DNA of 64,000 nt from Nitrospira sp. SG-bin1 (lineage in GTDB: Bacteria; Nitrospirota; Nitrospiria; Nitrospirales; Nitrospiraceae). The number at the start of each line of letters is the position of its first letter. The stretch's first letter is position 1. Shown piece after piece: positions 26,916 through 35,540 of this stretch. Location of the stretch: contig LVWS01000007.1 of the NCBI GenBank assembly GCA_002083365.1, positions 1-64,000 of the forward strand. The letters are read 5' to 3'. The notes below the pieces were generated by a model. The model had not been told where the DNA came from, did not search any database, and saw only the letters and a program-made list of their open reading frames with translations. A program made the translations under genes and the position numbers.

Positions 26916-28808
26916 ATGCTTTCCTTACTTTGGCTCATCCCGGCGCTGCCTCTCGCCGGCTATCTGTCGCTCCTGGCGTTTGGATCCCGACTGTCCCGTC
27001 GCGGGATCGCCTGGCTGGGGACAGGCTCCGTCGGTGCGTCAGCTCTGATCACCGGACTCGTGGCGTTCGAGTTCATCCCACAGCTTTCAAACAGGCCCTC
27101 GTACCGCCAAGTCTCGTGGAGTTGGATGGACACCTCGGGCATGGCCGTGGAAGTCGCCTGGTATCTCGATGCGCTCGCCCTGCTCATGCTGCTCGTGGTG
27201 ACCGGCGTCGGCTTTCTCATTCATCTTTATTCCACGAGCTACATGAGCGGCGACGAAGGATACCGGCGCTTCTTCGCCTACATGAATTTGTTCGTGTCCG
27301 CCATGGTCACCCTGGTGCTCGCCGATAATCTGCTCCTCTTGTACGTGGGATGGGAGGGTGTCGGGCTCTGCAGCTATCTGTTGATCGGTTTTTGGTATCG
27401 CGACCCCGAAAACGGGGCGGCGGCGCAGAAGGCGTTCATCGTCACCCGCGTCGGGGACACGGCGTTGGCGATCGGCCTGTTCATCATCTTTTCTTACGTG
27501 GGTACCCTCTCGATGCAAGAAGCCTCTATCCGTGCCGCCGGCATGTGGCCCGTGGGATCGCAGCTCGCCACGACGGTCGCCGCGCTGCTGTTGATCGGAG
27601 CGCTCGGCAAGTCGGCGCAGATTCCCTTGCACGTGTGGCTTCCGGATGCCATGGCCGGTCCGACTCCGGTCAGTGCCCTCATTCATGCGGCCACCATGGT
27701 CACGGCGGGTGTGTACCTCATCGCGCGTCTGCATGGTCTTTTCACGCTCGCGCCGGCGGTGCAGTTTGCCGTGGCGGTCATCGGCGTCCTGACGCTTTTG
27801 CTCGCCGCCGTCAATGCGCTCATGCAACGGGACATCAAACGCGTGTTGGCCTACTCCACGATCAGCCAGATCGGCTACATGTTCCTGGCGCTGGGCGTCG
27901 GCGCGTGGCCGGCAGCGCTGTTCCATTTTCTCACGCATGCCTGTTTCAAGGCTCTGCTCTTCCTCGCAGCCGGTTCCGTGATTCTGAGCCTCCACCATGA
28001 GCAAGACATGTTTCGCATGGGTGGATTACGACGGAGCTTACCCCTGACATTTTGGACCTTTCTCATCGGCGCGGCCGCTCTGTCGGGCGTCCCCCTCATT
28101 GCGTCGGGCTTCTACAGCAAGGACTGGATTCTCTGGTCCGCCTGGTCGTCGCCGCTCAGCAACCGATGGCTTTGGATCGGTGGAGTCGTCGGTGCCATGC
28201 TGACCGGCCTCTATACTTTTCGAATGGTATTCCTGGTGTTCTTCGGCGAACAGCGGACCAAGCCGGGTCCGGAGCGGGGACCCGCCGTTTCAATTCCATT
28301 GGTGCTGCTCGCTCTGCTCGCCGTGACGGTCGGATTTTTGGAATTGCCCCGGACGCTCGGTGACCTCCGGCTGTTCAGTCACTATCTGACCCATGCCCTA
28401 CCGACCGTATCTTCCGGTCCCGGGATGGATATTGCGGAAGAGGCCCGAGAACAAGTGATGGTCGGGTTCATGTCCTTGCTCGGCATCGGCTTGGCCTTCA
28501 TGACCTTTTTCCCGAAGTCAACCATGCCGAGCTGGATGGCTTCTCCCGCCTGGCGAGATGACGTCGCGGCGCGATGGCGAGACTCATGGGGATTCGACCA
28601 CCTGTACGATCGTCTGCTGGTACGGCCATGGCTTTCGTTGACGAGCACCCCCCGCGACGTGATCGACCTCCTGTATGAAAAATTTGTCGATGCGCTCGGT
28701 TGGACCCATGGGCAATCCGTTCGCACACAGACCGGACGGATTCGGTGGTATGCCGCCACCATGGCGGCCGGAGCTCTCATTCTTCTTGGTTTGTTTATCG
28801 GATTGTGA
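26916..28808 (+). CDS. nuoL: NADH-quinone oxidoreductase subunit L
   Basis: The protein has 630 residues; E. coli NuoL has 613. It is an antiporter-like pump subunit with about 16 helices. W-E-G-V-G-L-C-S-Y carries the TM5 glutamate, G-K-S-A-Q-I-P-L-H the TM7 lysine, and F-Y-S-K-D-W the C-terminal lysine. The lateral amphipathic helix region runs from W-G-F-D to R-W-Y over 55 residues, about the same as I recall for E. coli. No long insertion is evident there. Confidence 0.95.
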   Translation: MLSLLWLIPALPLAGYLSLLAFGSRLSRRGIAWLGTGSVGASALITGLVAFEFIPQLSNRPSYRQVSWSWMDTSGMAVEVAWYLDALALLMLLVVTGVGFLIHLYSTSYMSGDEGYRRFFAYMNLFVSAMVTLVLADNLLLLYVGWEGVGLCSYLLIGFWYRDPENGAAAQKAFIVTRVGDTALAIGLFIIFSYVGTLSMQEASIRAAGMWPVGSQLATTVAALLLIGALGKSAQIPLHVWLPDAMAGPTPVSALIHAATMVTAGVYLIARLHGLFTLAPAVQFAVAVIGVLTLLLAAVNALMQRDIKRVLAYSTISQIGYMFLALGVGAWPAALFHFLTHACFKALLFLAAGSVILSLHHEQDMFRMGGLRRSLPLTFWTFLIGAAALSGVPLIASGFYSKDWILWSAWSSPLSNRWLWIGGVVGAMLTGLYTFRMVFLVFFGEQRTKPGPERGPAVSIPLVLLALLAVTVGFLELPRTLGDLRLFSHYLTHALPTVSSGPGMDIAEEAREQVMVGFMSLLGIGLAFMTFFPKSTMPSWMASPAWRDDVAARWRDSWGFDHLYDRLLVRPWLSLTSTPRDVIDLLYEKFVDALGWTHGQSVRTQTGRIRWYAATMAAGALILLGLFIGL

Positions 28809-28813
28809 TTCCG

Positions 28814-30382
28814 ATGTTGCTGTGGCTGCTCATTCTGATTCCGTTGCTCGCGGCTCCGTTCGCCTGGTGGGCGGCGCGCTCTTCGCCCCTCCTCGCTCGA
28901 TGGATAGCGATCGGCGCATTCGCAATCGATGGCATCGTGTCTTCGACCGTCTGGATCCGGCATCGGGACCCGTCAACCTCCGATCCGGGACAATGGATCC
29001 TCGACAGCCATACACCTTGGATTCCTCAATGGGGAATCGATCTGCATCTTGGCCTGGACGGCCTCAGTTTCGTCCTCATTCTCTTGACGACCGTGCTCGG
29101 CGTCGTGGCGGTTGTGTCTTCTTGGACGGAGATTCAAGAACGACAAGGCTTTTTTTATTTCAACCTGCTGCTGGTCCTGAGCGGTGTCATCGGCGTGTTC
29201 CTGGCCTTGGACCTGTTCCTCTTTTTTCTTTTTTGGGAGGTCATGCTCCTGCCGATGTATCTCATCATCGCCGTCTGGGGACATGAGAATCGCCGCTATG
29301 CCTCCTTCAAGTTTTTCCTCTTCACGCAAGCCGGAAGCCTTGTGTTGCTCGTTGCGATCGCCACATTAGCCTTGCTTCATCAGGACGCCACGGGAGTGCC
29401 GAGCTTTGACTACCACGATTTGCTCGTGCTTCCCATCACACCTTCCACTGCCTGGTGGCTCATGTTGGCCTTCTTCGTGGGTTTTGCCGTGAAGCTTCCG
29501 ATCGTACCGATCCATACGTGGCTTCCCGATGCCCACACGGAAGCGCCCACCGGCGGCAGCGTCATCCTGGCGGGACTCTTGTTGAAAACCGGCGCGTACG
29601 GGTTATTGCGTTTCACCATTCCGCTGTTTCCCGACGCCGCACATGCATTTGCCCCGATCGCCATGGCATTGGGAGCAGTAGGAATACTGTATGGAGCGCT
29701 CTTGGCGTTTGCTCAGACGGATTATAAACGGCTCGTCGCATACAGCAGCATCAGTCATCTGGGGTTTGCCTTGATCGGGATCTTTGCCATGACGAGCCTG
29801 GCTCTCCAAGGTGCGGTGATGCAACTCGTCGCGCATGGGGTGAGCTCAGCCGCGTTGTTCATGCTGGCGGGCGCGCTTCAGGAACGGCTCCACACGCGGG
29901 ATATGCGCCGCATGGGCGGCCTGTGGGGGTCGGTTCCGCGGCTCGCGTCCATCGCCCTCTTTTTCGCCATCGCCTCCCTCGGTTTGCCGGGATTGGGAAA
30001 TTTTGTCGGTGAATTCCTCGTCCTTTTCGGATCGTTCGGCCCGCATCCGCTGCTGACGGCATTGGCCGCCACCGGTATGGTGACCGCCGCGGTTTACTCA
30101 CTGGCGCTCATTCAGCGAACGTTCCACGGGCCCCTCCGTGTCGATCGGGACTTACAGGATCTGTCCGGAGCTCCCTTCGCCGTCCTGGTGTCCATGATGG
30201 CGCTGTTGGTCTGGCTTGGCTTGTATCCCATGCCCTTGTTTTCAGCGACGAAATCGACATTGCAATCTTTCCATTATCTTGAACCCACGGCGCCCAACGC
30301 AGCTTCATCACGGTCGAAGACCTGTTTGACGAGTGAGATGTTCCAGCCCATCCCACATTTTTCACATGTGAGCGCACCATGA
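28814..30382 (+). CDS. nuoM: NADH-quinone oxidoreductase subunit M, first copy (NuoM1)
   Basis: The protein has 522 residues. The ATG at 28814 sits just after the nuoL stop; the longer upstream frame overlaps nuoL and is rejected. It is an antiporter-like pump subunit with all key charges: E142 (F-W-E-V-M-L), K227 (F-A-V-K-L-P) and K258 (L-L-L-K-T-G-A-Y). These match E144, K234 and K265 of E. coli NuoM as I recall them. The stop overlaps nuoN' by ATGA. Confidence 0.95.
   Translation: MLLWLLILIPLLAAPFAWWAARSSPLLARWIAIGAFAIDGIVSSTVWIRHRDPSTSDPGQWILDSHTPWIPQWGIDLHLGLDGLSFVLILLTTVLGVVAVVSSWTEIQERQGFFYFNLLLVLSGVIGVFLALDLFLFFLFWEVMLLPMYLIIAVWGHENRRYASFKFFLFTQAGSLVLLVAIATLALLHQDATGVPSFDYHDLLVLPITPSTAWWLMLAFFVGFAVKLPIVPIHTWLPDAHTEAPTGGSVILAGLLLKTGAYGLLRFTIPLFPDAAHAFAPIAMALGAVGILYGALLAFAQTDYKRLVAYSSISHLGFALIGIFAMTSLALQGAVMQLVAHGVSSAALFMLAGALQERLHTRDMRRMGGLWGSVPRLASIALFFAIASLGLPGLGNFVGEFLVLFGSFGPHPLLTALAATGMVTAAVYSLALIQRTFHGPLRVDRDLQDLSGAPFAVLVSMMALLVWLGLYPMPLFSATKSTLQSFHYLEPTAPNAASSRSKTCLTSEMFQPIPHFSHVSAP
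29123..29340 (+). repeat. Near-identical tract shared with nuoM2 (copy in nuoM1)
   Basis: Bases 29123-29340 match 30897-31114 with one mismatch (29161 C against 30935 A). The last 179 bases are identical base for base. The flanks diverge on both sides at once, for instance at 29122 and from 29341. The offset is exactly 1774, equal to the distance between the two start codons, so there is no indel between the genes up to this point. This looks like gene conversion or strong constraint. Confidence 0.9.
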
Positions 30383-30591
30383 CGGCGACGGACCTCTTCA
30401 CGCATTTTCCGATTCCCGCAATGGGAACTCTCGGCGTCGTCACCATACTGGAAACCGCCGCTCCCAGGCGCCAGGCCACCATCGCAACACTCGCCGTGAC
30501 GAGTATTGTCGTTCCCTTGAGTACATTGTCGCCGGCTGTGAGAGCCTTGATCCTGCTTCTTGTACTCGTTATTGGATTCCAACCTCGATGA
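30379..30591 (+). pseudogene. Truncated nuoN remnant (nuoN') between the nuoM copies
   Basis: The frame is 70 codons long and starts by ATGA overlap with nuoM1. Its first ~50 codons align without gaps to the start of nuoN (32153 on): both open M-T-x-x-D-L-F, share P-I-x-A-x-G-x-L and R-R-x-A-T-I-A-x-L-A. The following residues diverge and form one hydrophobic helix (A-L-I-L-L-L-V-L-V-I-G-F). Its own TGA overlaps the nuoM2 start, so the chain of translational coupling survives. It may be translated as a small one-helix membrane peptide; a function is not known. Confidence 0.8.
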
Positions 30592-32156
30592 TACTGTGGC
30601 TGCTTATCATCATCCCCTTGCTCGCGGCTCCGCTCGCATGGTGGGCGTCGCGCCGGTCCCCCCTCGTGACGGTGTGGATAGCCGTCTGCGCCTTTATGAT
30701 GGACGGCGCGCTGACCTTGATCGCCTGGCTTCATTATCCAGTTCCGCCCGGCGCGCTCGAGGGACAATGGATGTTGGACAGCCATACGCCATGGATCCCT
30801 CAATGGGGGATCGATCTGCATCTCGGTTTGGACGGCCTCAGTTTCGTCTTCATCGTCCTGACGAATGTGATCGGCATCGTGGCCGTGGTGTCTTCCTGGA
30901 CGGAGATTCAAGAACGACAAGGCTTTTTTTATTTAAACCTGCTGCTGGTCCTGAGCGGTGTCATCGGCGTGTTCCTGGCCTTGGACCTGTTCCTCTTTTT
31001 TCTTTTTTGGGAGGTCATGCTCCTGCCGATGTATCTCATCATCGCCGTCTGGGGACATGAGAATCGCCGCTATGCCTCCTTCAAGTTTTTCCTCTTCACG
31101 CAAGCCGGAAGCCTGGTATTGCTCGTTGCGGCCGTAACGATGGCCGTGTTGTATCAAGACGCCACGGGAGCGCCGAGCTTCGACTACCACGACCTCCTTG
31201 CTCTCACCACCGCACCTTCAACCGGATGGTGGCTCATGCTGGGCTTCTTTCTAGCTTTCGCCGTGAAACTTCCGATCGTGCCGTTTCATACATGGGCCCC
31301 GGACGCGTATGCTGAAGCACCGACCGGCGCCAGCATCCTGCTTGCCGGAGTGCTGGAAATACCGGCGGCCTATGGTTTGTTGCGTTTCGTTCTCCCCCTT
31401 TTCCCGGAGGCAGCAGAGGGCGCAGCCCCTGTAGCGATCATTCTCGGTGCGTTAAGCATCCTCTATGGATCCGTCCTCGCGTTCGCTCAGACCAATTTCA
31501 AACGACTGGTTGCCTACAGCAGCATCAGCCATCTCGGATTTGTGCTGATGGGCATTTTTGCAATGTCTGATCTGGCGCTCCAAGGCGCGGTAATGCAACT
31601 CATTGCATACGGAGTCAGCTCATCGGCTCTGTTCATGCTGGCCGGTATTGTTGAGGAGCGGCTTCATACGCGGGATATGCGTCACATGGGAGGGCTGTGG
31701 GCGTCGGCGCCCCGTCTATCGTCCATCGGGCTCTTTTTTGCCATTGCCTCCCTCGGCCTTCCGGGGCTGGCCAATTTCATCGGGGAATTTATGGTCCTTC
31801 TAGGGTCGTTCGAGAGATACCCGCTGTGGACAGCATTGGCGTCCACAGGCATGGTGACCGGAGCGATCTATTCGCTGGCCCTCATCCGGCGAATATTTCA
31901 TGGGCCTCTCCGAATCGATCGGCAGTTCCCAGATGTCTCAGGCGGTCCTTTTGCCGTACTGATTGTCATGATGGTCATTCTGATCTGGCTGGGCTGGTAT
32001 CCCTCGGTCATATTTTCGGCGACCGAATCGAGCGTGCAGTTTCTTCATCACTTCGAAACGTCTGCACCCGACGCGGCTTCGATGCGGTCGATCATCGATC
32101 TTTCGCCTTTGCTGCAGCCTCCTTCTCCACCTCTTTTTGATGCGAGCGCACGATGA
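30588..32156 (+). CDS. nuoM: NADH-quinone oxidoreductase subunit M, second copy (NuoM2)
   Basis: The protein has 522 residues, the same length as NuoM1, and aligns without gaps through at least residue 280. E142 and K227 are kept. Residues 257-259 are E-I-P instead of L-K-T, so the lysine equivalent to NuoM1 K258 is lost. H-T-W-L-P-D-A-H is also changed to H-T-W-A-P-D-A-Y. It may serve as a fourth antiporter-like subunit or replace NuoM1 in some complexes. The stop overlaps the nuoN start by ATGA. Confidence 0.93.
   Translation: MILWLLIIIPLLAAPLAWWASRRSPLVTVWIAVCAFMMDGALTLIAWLHYPVPPGALEGQWMLDSHTPWIPQWGIDLHLGLDGLSFVFIVLTNVIGIVAVVSSWTEIQERQGFFYLNLLLVLSGVIGVFLALDLFLFFLFWEVMLLPMYLIIAVWGHENRRYASFKFFLFTQAGSLVLLVAAVTMAVLYQDATGAPSFDYHDLLALTTAPSTGWWLMLGFFLAFAVKLPIVPFHTWAPDAYAEAPTGASILLAGVLEIPAAYGLLRFVLPLFPEAAEGAAPVAIILGALSILYGSVLAFAQTNFKRLVAYSSISHLGFVLMGIFAMSDLALQGAVMQLIAYGVSSSALFMLAGIVEERLHTRDMRHMGGLWASAPRLSSIGLFFAIASLGLPGLANFIGEFMVLLGSFERYPLWTALASTGMVTGAIYSLALIRRIFHGPLRIDRQFPDVSGGPFAVLIVMMVILIWLGWYPSVIFSATESSVQFLHHFETSAPDAASMRSIIDLSPLLQPPSPPLFDASAR
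30897..31114 (+). repeat. Near-identical tract shared with nuoM1 (copy in nuoM2)
   Basis: This is the partner of 29123-29340, with one mismatch in 218 bases. It encodes the segment from about residue 104 to 175, including the TM5 glutamate helix. Confidence 0.9.
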
Positions 32157-33634
32157 CGGTCTCAGACCTGTTCGCACTCTCCCCTATCCTCGCCCTTGGC
32201 GCTCTTTGCATCATCACCATGCTGGGAATCGCCATACACAGACGCCACGCGACCATCGCCGCGCTTGCCGCCGTCGGTACCGTGATCACCCTCGGCACAC
32301 TTCCACTGGCGGCATCCGTCTCGCCTCGAACCGTGACGACGCTGCTGCGACTGGACAGCTATGCTTTGCTGTATATGGGGCTCGTGCTCACCGCGACACT
32401 CGTCATTGTTCTGCTGTCCTATCGCTATTGGATGCTGCACGTGGAAGATCACGAGGAGTGCGAGGAATTCTATCTCCTTGTGCTGGTCGCCACGTTGGGC
32501 GCCCTTGTTTTGACCGCCTCCGTACACTTCGTTTCATTTTTCCTGGGATTGGAGCTGGTCAGCGTCTCCCTATACGGTTTGATCGGCTATTTGCGGACAC
32601 GTCGCGCTCCTCTTGAAGCATCGCTCAAGTATCTCTTGCTGTCATCGACGGCTTCGGCCTTCCTCCTGTTCGGCATGGCGCTGCTGTACTTTCAAACCGG
32701 CACGATGGTCTTTGCCGAACTGAGCACCGCCACAACCGGCACGAAGCCGCTTTGGCTGGGAGGCTTCATCCTCGTGATGGTCGGGATCGGTTTCAAGCTC
32801 GGACTCGTTCCGTTCCATCTCTGGATCCCGGACGTGTATCAAGGCGCGCCGGCGCCCATCACCGCCTATGTGGCCACCGTGTCGAAAGCAGCGGTCGTGG
32901 GACTTTTGCTTCGCTTTGTCACCGATCTGCGGATTCTTGAAACACCGGCTCTCGGTACCTTCTTCGCGTGCCTCGCGGTCGCGTCCATGCTCGGGGGCAA
33001 CATCTTGGCGCTGCTGCAACAGAACGTCAAACGACTGCTGGCCTACTCGTCCATCGCGCATTTTGGATATCTGCTGGTGGCGCTCCTCGCGGGAGGACCG
33101 TTCGCCGCCGAAGCCGTGACATTCTACGTCATCGCCTATGTCACGATGACCTTGGGAGCCTTCGGCGTGGTGACGGCTCAATCGACGGCCCGGCGAGACG
33201 CCGACCGGTTCGAGGACTATCGCGGATTATTTTGGTCGCGACCGTGGTTGTCCGTCACATTCATGCTGTCGCTTTTGTCGCTGGCGGGCATTCCGATCAC
33301 GGCCGGATTCTTCGGGAAATTTTATGCGATCGCGGCGGGGGTCCGTGCCGATTTGTGGCTGCTGGTCTTGCTTCTGATCGCCAACAGCGCCATCGGGGTT
33401 TACTACTATTTGCACTTGATCGCGACCATGTTCGACCGCTCCACCGTGGAGACGACCATGGAAGGCAGGGCCCCTTCAAAGCAACCGATTCACGGCAACT
33501 GGGCAACCGCGCTCTCATTGGGCATGATTGCATCGATGCTTCTCTGGCTGGGAGGCTATCCGGGTCCATTGATCGATCTCATACGGATCATCATCGAGGA
33601 TTTGATGGGCTCGACTCTCCATGCGAGGTTCTAG
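32153..33634 (+). CDS. nuoN: NADH-quinone oxidoreductase subunit N
   Basis: The protein has 493 residues, close to E. coli NuoN (485). It is an antiporter-like subunit with the lysines in G-F-K-L-G-L-V-P-F-H-L-W and T-V-S-K-A-A and the TM5 glutamate in L-G-L-E-L-V-S-V-S-L-Y. It is the last gene of the operon, with an ATGA overlap to nuoM2 and a hairpin about 190 bases downstream. Confidence 0.95.
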   Translation: MTVSDLFALSPILALGALCIITMLGIAIHRRHATIAALAAVGTVITLGTLPLAASVSPRTVTTLLRLDSYALLYMGLVLTATLVIVLLSYRYWMLHVEDHEECEEFYLLVLVATLGALVLTASVHFVSFFLGLELVSVSLYGLIGYLRTRRAPLEASLKYLLLSSTASAFLLFGMALLYFQTGTMVFAELSTATTGTKPLWLGGFILVMVGIGFKLGLVPFHLWIPDVYQGAPAPITAYVATVSKAAVVGLLLRFVTDLRILETPALGTFFACLAVASMLGGNILALLQQNVKRLLAYSSIAHFGYLLVALLAGGPFAAEAVTFYVIAYVTMTLGAFGVVTAQSTARRDADRFEDYRGLFWSRPWLSVTFMLSLLSLAGIPITAGFFGKFYAIAAGVRADLWLLVLLLIANSAIGVYYYLHLIATMFDRSTVETTMEGRAPSKQPIHGNWATALSLGMIASMLLWLGGYPGPLIDLIRIIIEDLMGSTLHARF

Positions 33635-34279
33635 GCCTCCGGGTTCGGGTGCGTGAATTTGGTTACACCGTCTCCGCACCGCGCGCAAGTGTTAGGGATT
33701 ATCCGAGTACCGGCTGACGTGTGAACGCGATATCGTATGACCAGAACAAGCAATGGAAACATTGTGAACACATAGCGGAAACGCTATCACCGCATAATGT
33801 AAAAATTGCATGTTCGAAGGCTCCGTCCTTGAAAGAGGACGGAGCCCGTTTATTATAGAGGTCTGTGGTGCAACGCGACCAATCAATCTCCCCGACTTTC
33901 TCTTTCATTTGAGCCCCCCTTCCCCTCCAGCGGCGCGCCGGCATCGGGTCGATGTTTATCCCGAAATGACGATGCCGCGCACCTTGGCCTTGGCGCACAA
34001 CCGACCTGTCGTTATTGTCCATCGTACAGAGAGGATCAGTGGAGAATGCGCCTGATGATCCCATTAGCAGCAACAGTCCTAGTCCCGTCTTTCTCGGTAA
34101 TGCCATCAGCACGATGACCCTCGCTGAAGAGGTTGGAAACTTGCGAAGGCAGGAATATCGGAATGTCCGGTAGCTGAAGCAACGGCAATGTCGTTCTCAC
34201 GCAAGAGCCGGGTATAGCCTTTGCACTTTTTAGGTGCGTGTCGCGCGATGGGCGCGCGTCACTCATTAAGGAGGTCACT
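33635..34279. other. Intergenic region after nuoN, 645 bp
   Basis: It contains the hairpin at 33819-33846. The rest shows no frame with both a ribosome site and a plausible protein; a 137-codon minus-strand frame (33699-34112) has neither. The upstream part is somewhat richer in A+T than the operon. The promoter of the crystallin-like gene should lie in the last 200 bases. Confidence 0.45.
33819..33856 (+). terminator. Rho-independent-type terminator downstream of nuoN
   Basis: A perfect 11-bp stem (33819-33829 with 33836-33846, GGCTCCGTCCT) encloses a 6-base loop and is followed by CGTTTATTAT. The T-tract is short. It lies 185 bases after nuoN and may also work on the other strand. Confidence 0.6.
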
Positions 34280-34663
34280 ATGATAAGGCTACTGTTCTTG
34301 ATGGCAGGATTGCTTGGTGTGGGTGCCATGTCCGCCTATGCCGCCGCAGACGTCGAGGTGAAGACAGTGGACAAGGCTTGTTACGCCGAGATCTTCGAGG
34401 ATACCGATTTTGATAAAGATGATCCGCATGTCATCATCCAAGGCCCCACTCAGATCGCAAACCTCAAGGATTATAGCGGACGAAATTGGAATAACGAGAT
34501 TGAAAGCATCGTCGTCGGTCCCAACGCGGAGATCACGGCCTATCCGGATAAGGATTTCAAAGGAACCGAACTGGTATTAAAGCCGAATAGGCGTGTCAAT
34601 GATCTGAGCAAATTGAACATGAGCGATGACATCGAGTCGATGAAGATCACCTGCGGTGGATGA
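34280..34663 (+). CDS. Secreted beta/gamma-crystallin-like protein
   Basis: The protein has 127 residues. The ATG at 34280 has AAGGAGG upstream, which decides it over 34238. The signal peptide ends at A-Y-A-A (about residue 21). The remainder is one domain of two Greek-key halves: C-Y-A-E-I-F-E-D-T-D-F and N-N-E-I-E-S-I-V-V-G, then I-T-A-Y-P-D-K-D-F-K-G and D-D-I-E-S-M-K-I. This matches the bacterial beta/gamma-crystallin layout. Members often bind calcium. Two Cys (mature part) could form a disulfide. A periplasmic stress role is likely but unproven. Confidence 0.75.
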   Translation: MIRLLFLMAGLLGVGAMSAYAAADVEVKTVDKACYAEIFEDTDFDKDDPHVIIQGPTQIANLKDYSGRNWNNEIESIVVGPNAEITAYPDKDFKGTELVLKPNRRVNDLSKLNMSDDIESMKITCGG

Positions 34664-34680
34664 CACATCGCCGGACTGGA

Positions 34681-34718
34681 TCGTGATCATGCAAGTCTCT
34701 CGTGATCATGTAAGTCTC
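34681..34718. repeat. 19-bp tandem repeat with overlapping hairpin
   Basis: TCGTGATCATGCAAGTCTC (34681-34699) is followed directly by the same unit with one change (C to T) at 34700-34718. The second copy also pairs AAGTCT (34712-34717) with AGACTT (34722-34727). It lies between two converging genes, so it may mark a 3' end or a binding site. Confidence 0.6.
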
Positions 34719-34865
34719 TATAGACTTGATCCCCCCGGGAAGCACATGGGAAGCAGATGACATGGGATGACGGGAGGCGGGGACAACCTGTCTCCCCAAG
34801 CACCAGAGTGCGCCTTGAACAGCGTCTTGAACAGCGTTCGGAAATCGAGCGGCGGACGTCGGTAA

Positions 34866-35540
34866 CTATTGAATGGGATTTCCGGTGAGCACTTGGTAGG
34901 CCTGCTGCACGGACTCGACGGGGCTCACGTGCATGAGAAACGGTGTTTGCCATTCCGCTTCCTCCGGATCAAGCACATCCGGCACCAGGACCCGGCGGAT
35001 GTGCGCCGCGTTCGCGGCCGCAAGCTTATACGAGAGACCGCCGGTCTTGCTGATATGTCCGTCCGGCGCTATGCCGCCGGTGATGATACGATCATCCATG
35101 ATTGAATCATGCTTGGCGAGAGCCGTCACGGTGAGACCCACCATCGCGGACAAACTGTCGCCGTAGATGGTGACAGGCTGGGGCACGGCTATCGTCACGG
35201 TCCAGGCGTCGGTGGAAAGACCGGCTGCGCTGGCTGCGCGGTAAATGGCTTGCTGAATCGACGTCTGAGCCATCGGCGACAGCTTGCCCGGTCCACGGAG
35301 GAACGAGACCATCAATCCCCTGTGATCCGTTCGTTCTTGAAACGTGAGCGTGAGACTGGTCACCGTTCCGATCGGTTGACCGCCGCCTGAGATCGTCACT
35401 CCCAATATCGGGATGATGCGTTCCCGTGGAGAGCCTTCCTCTCCATTCGTAGATGCGAAAGGCTCCCCGTACAATGCACAGGACAAGAACAGCGCGATGA
35501 ATCCATGGCCGTACCGTGACATGACCGTGCGATGGAACAT
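34866..35540 (-). CDS. Exported stand-alone Lon-type (S16) protease domain protein
   Basis: The protein has 224 residues. A signal peptide covers about residues 1-29. The rest resembles only the proteolytic domain of Lon: Y-G-D-S-L-S places the predicted nucleophile at S129, and G-G-L-S-Y-K places the base at K172. The spacing is 43, the same as S679/K722 in E. coli Lon. T-G-G-I-A-P-D-G-H-I and R-R-V-L-V-P-D also match. There is no AAA domain. G-P-S-A-G of Lon is replaced by G-D-S-L-S. It could be an ATP-independent periplasmic protease or a binding protein of the same fold. The start could also be the Met at 35522. Confidence 0.75.
   Translation of the reverse strand: MFHRTVMSRYGHGFIALFLSCALYGEPFASTNGEEGSPRERIIPILGVTISGGGQPIGTVTSLTLTFQERTDHRGLMVSFLRGPGKLSPMAQTSIQQAIYRAASAAGLSTDAWTVTIAVPQPVTIYGDSLSAMVGLTVTALAKHDSIMDDRIITGGIAPDGHISKTGGLSYKLAAANAAHIRRVLVPDVLDPEEAEWQTPFLMHVSPVESVQQAYQVLTGNPIQ

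Noticed and set aside
33699..34112. 137-codon minus-strand frame after nuoN
   Set aside because: No ribosome site, no known motif, spans the terminator hairpin.
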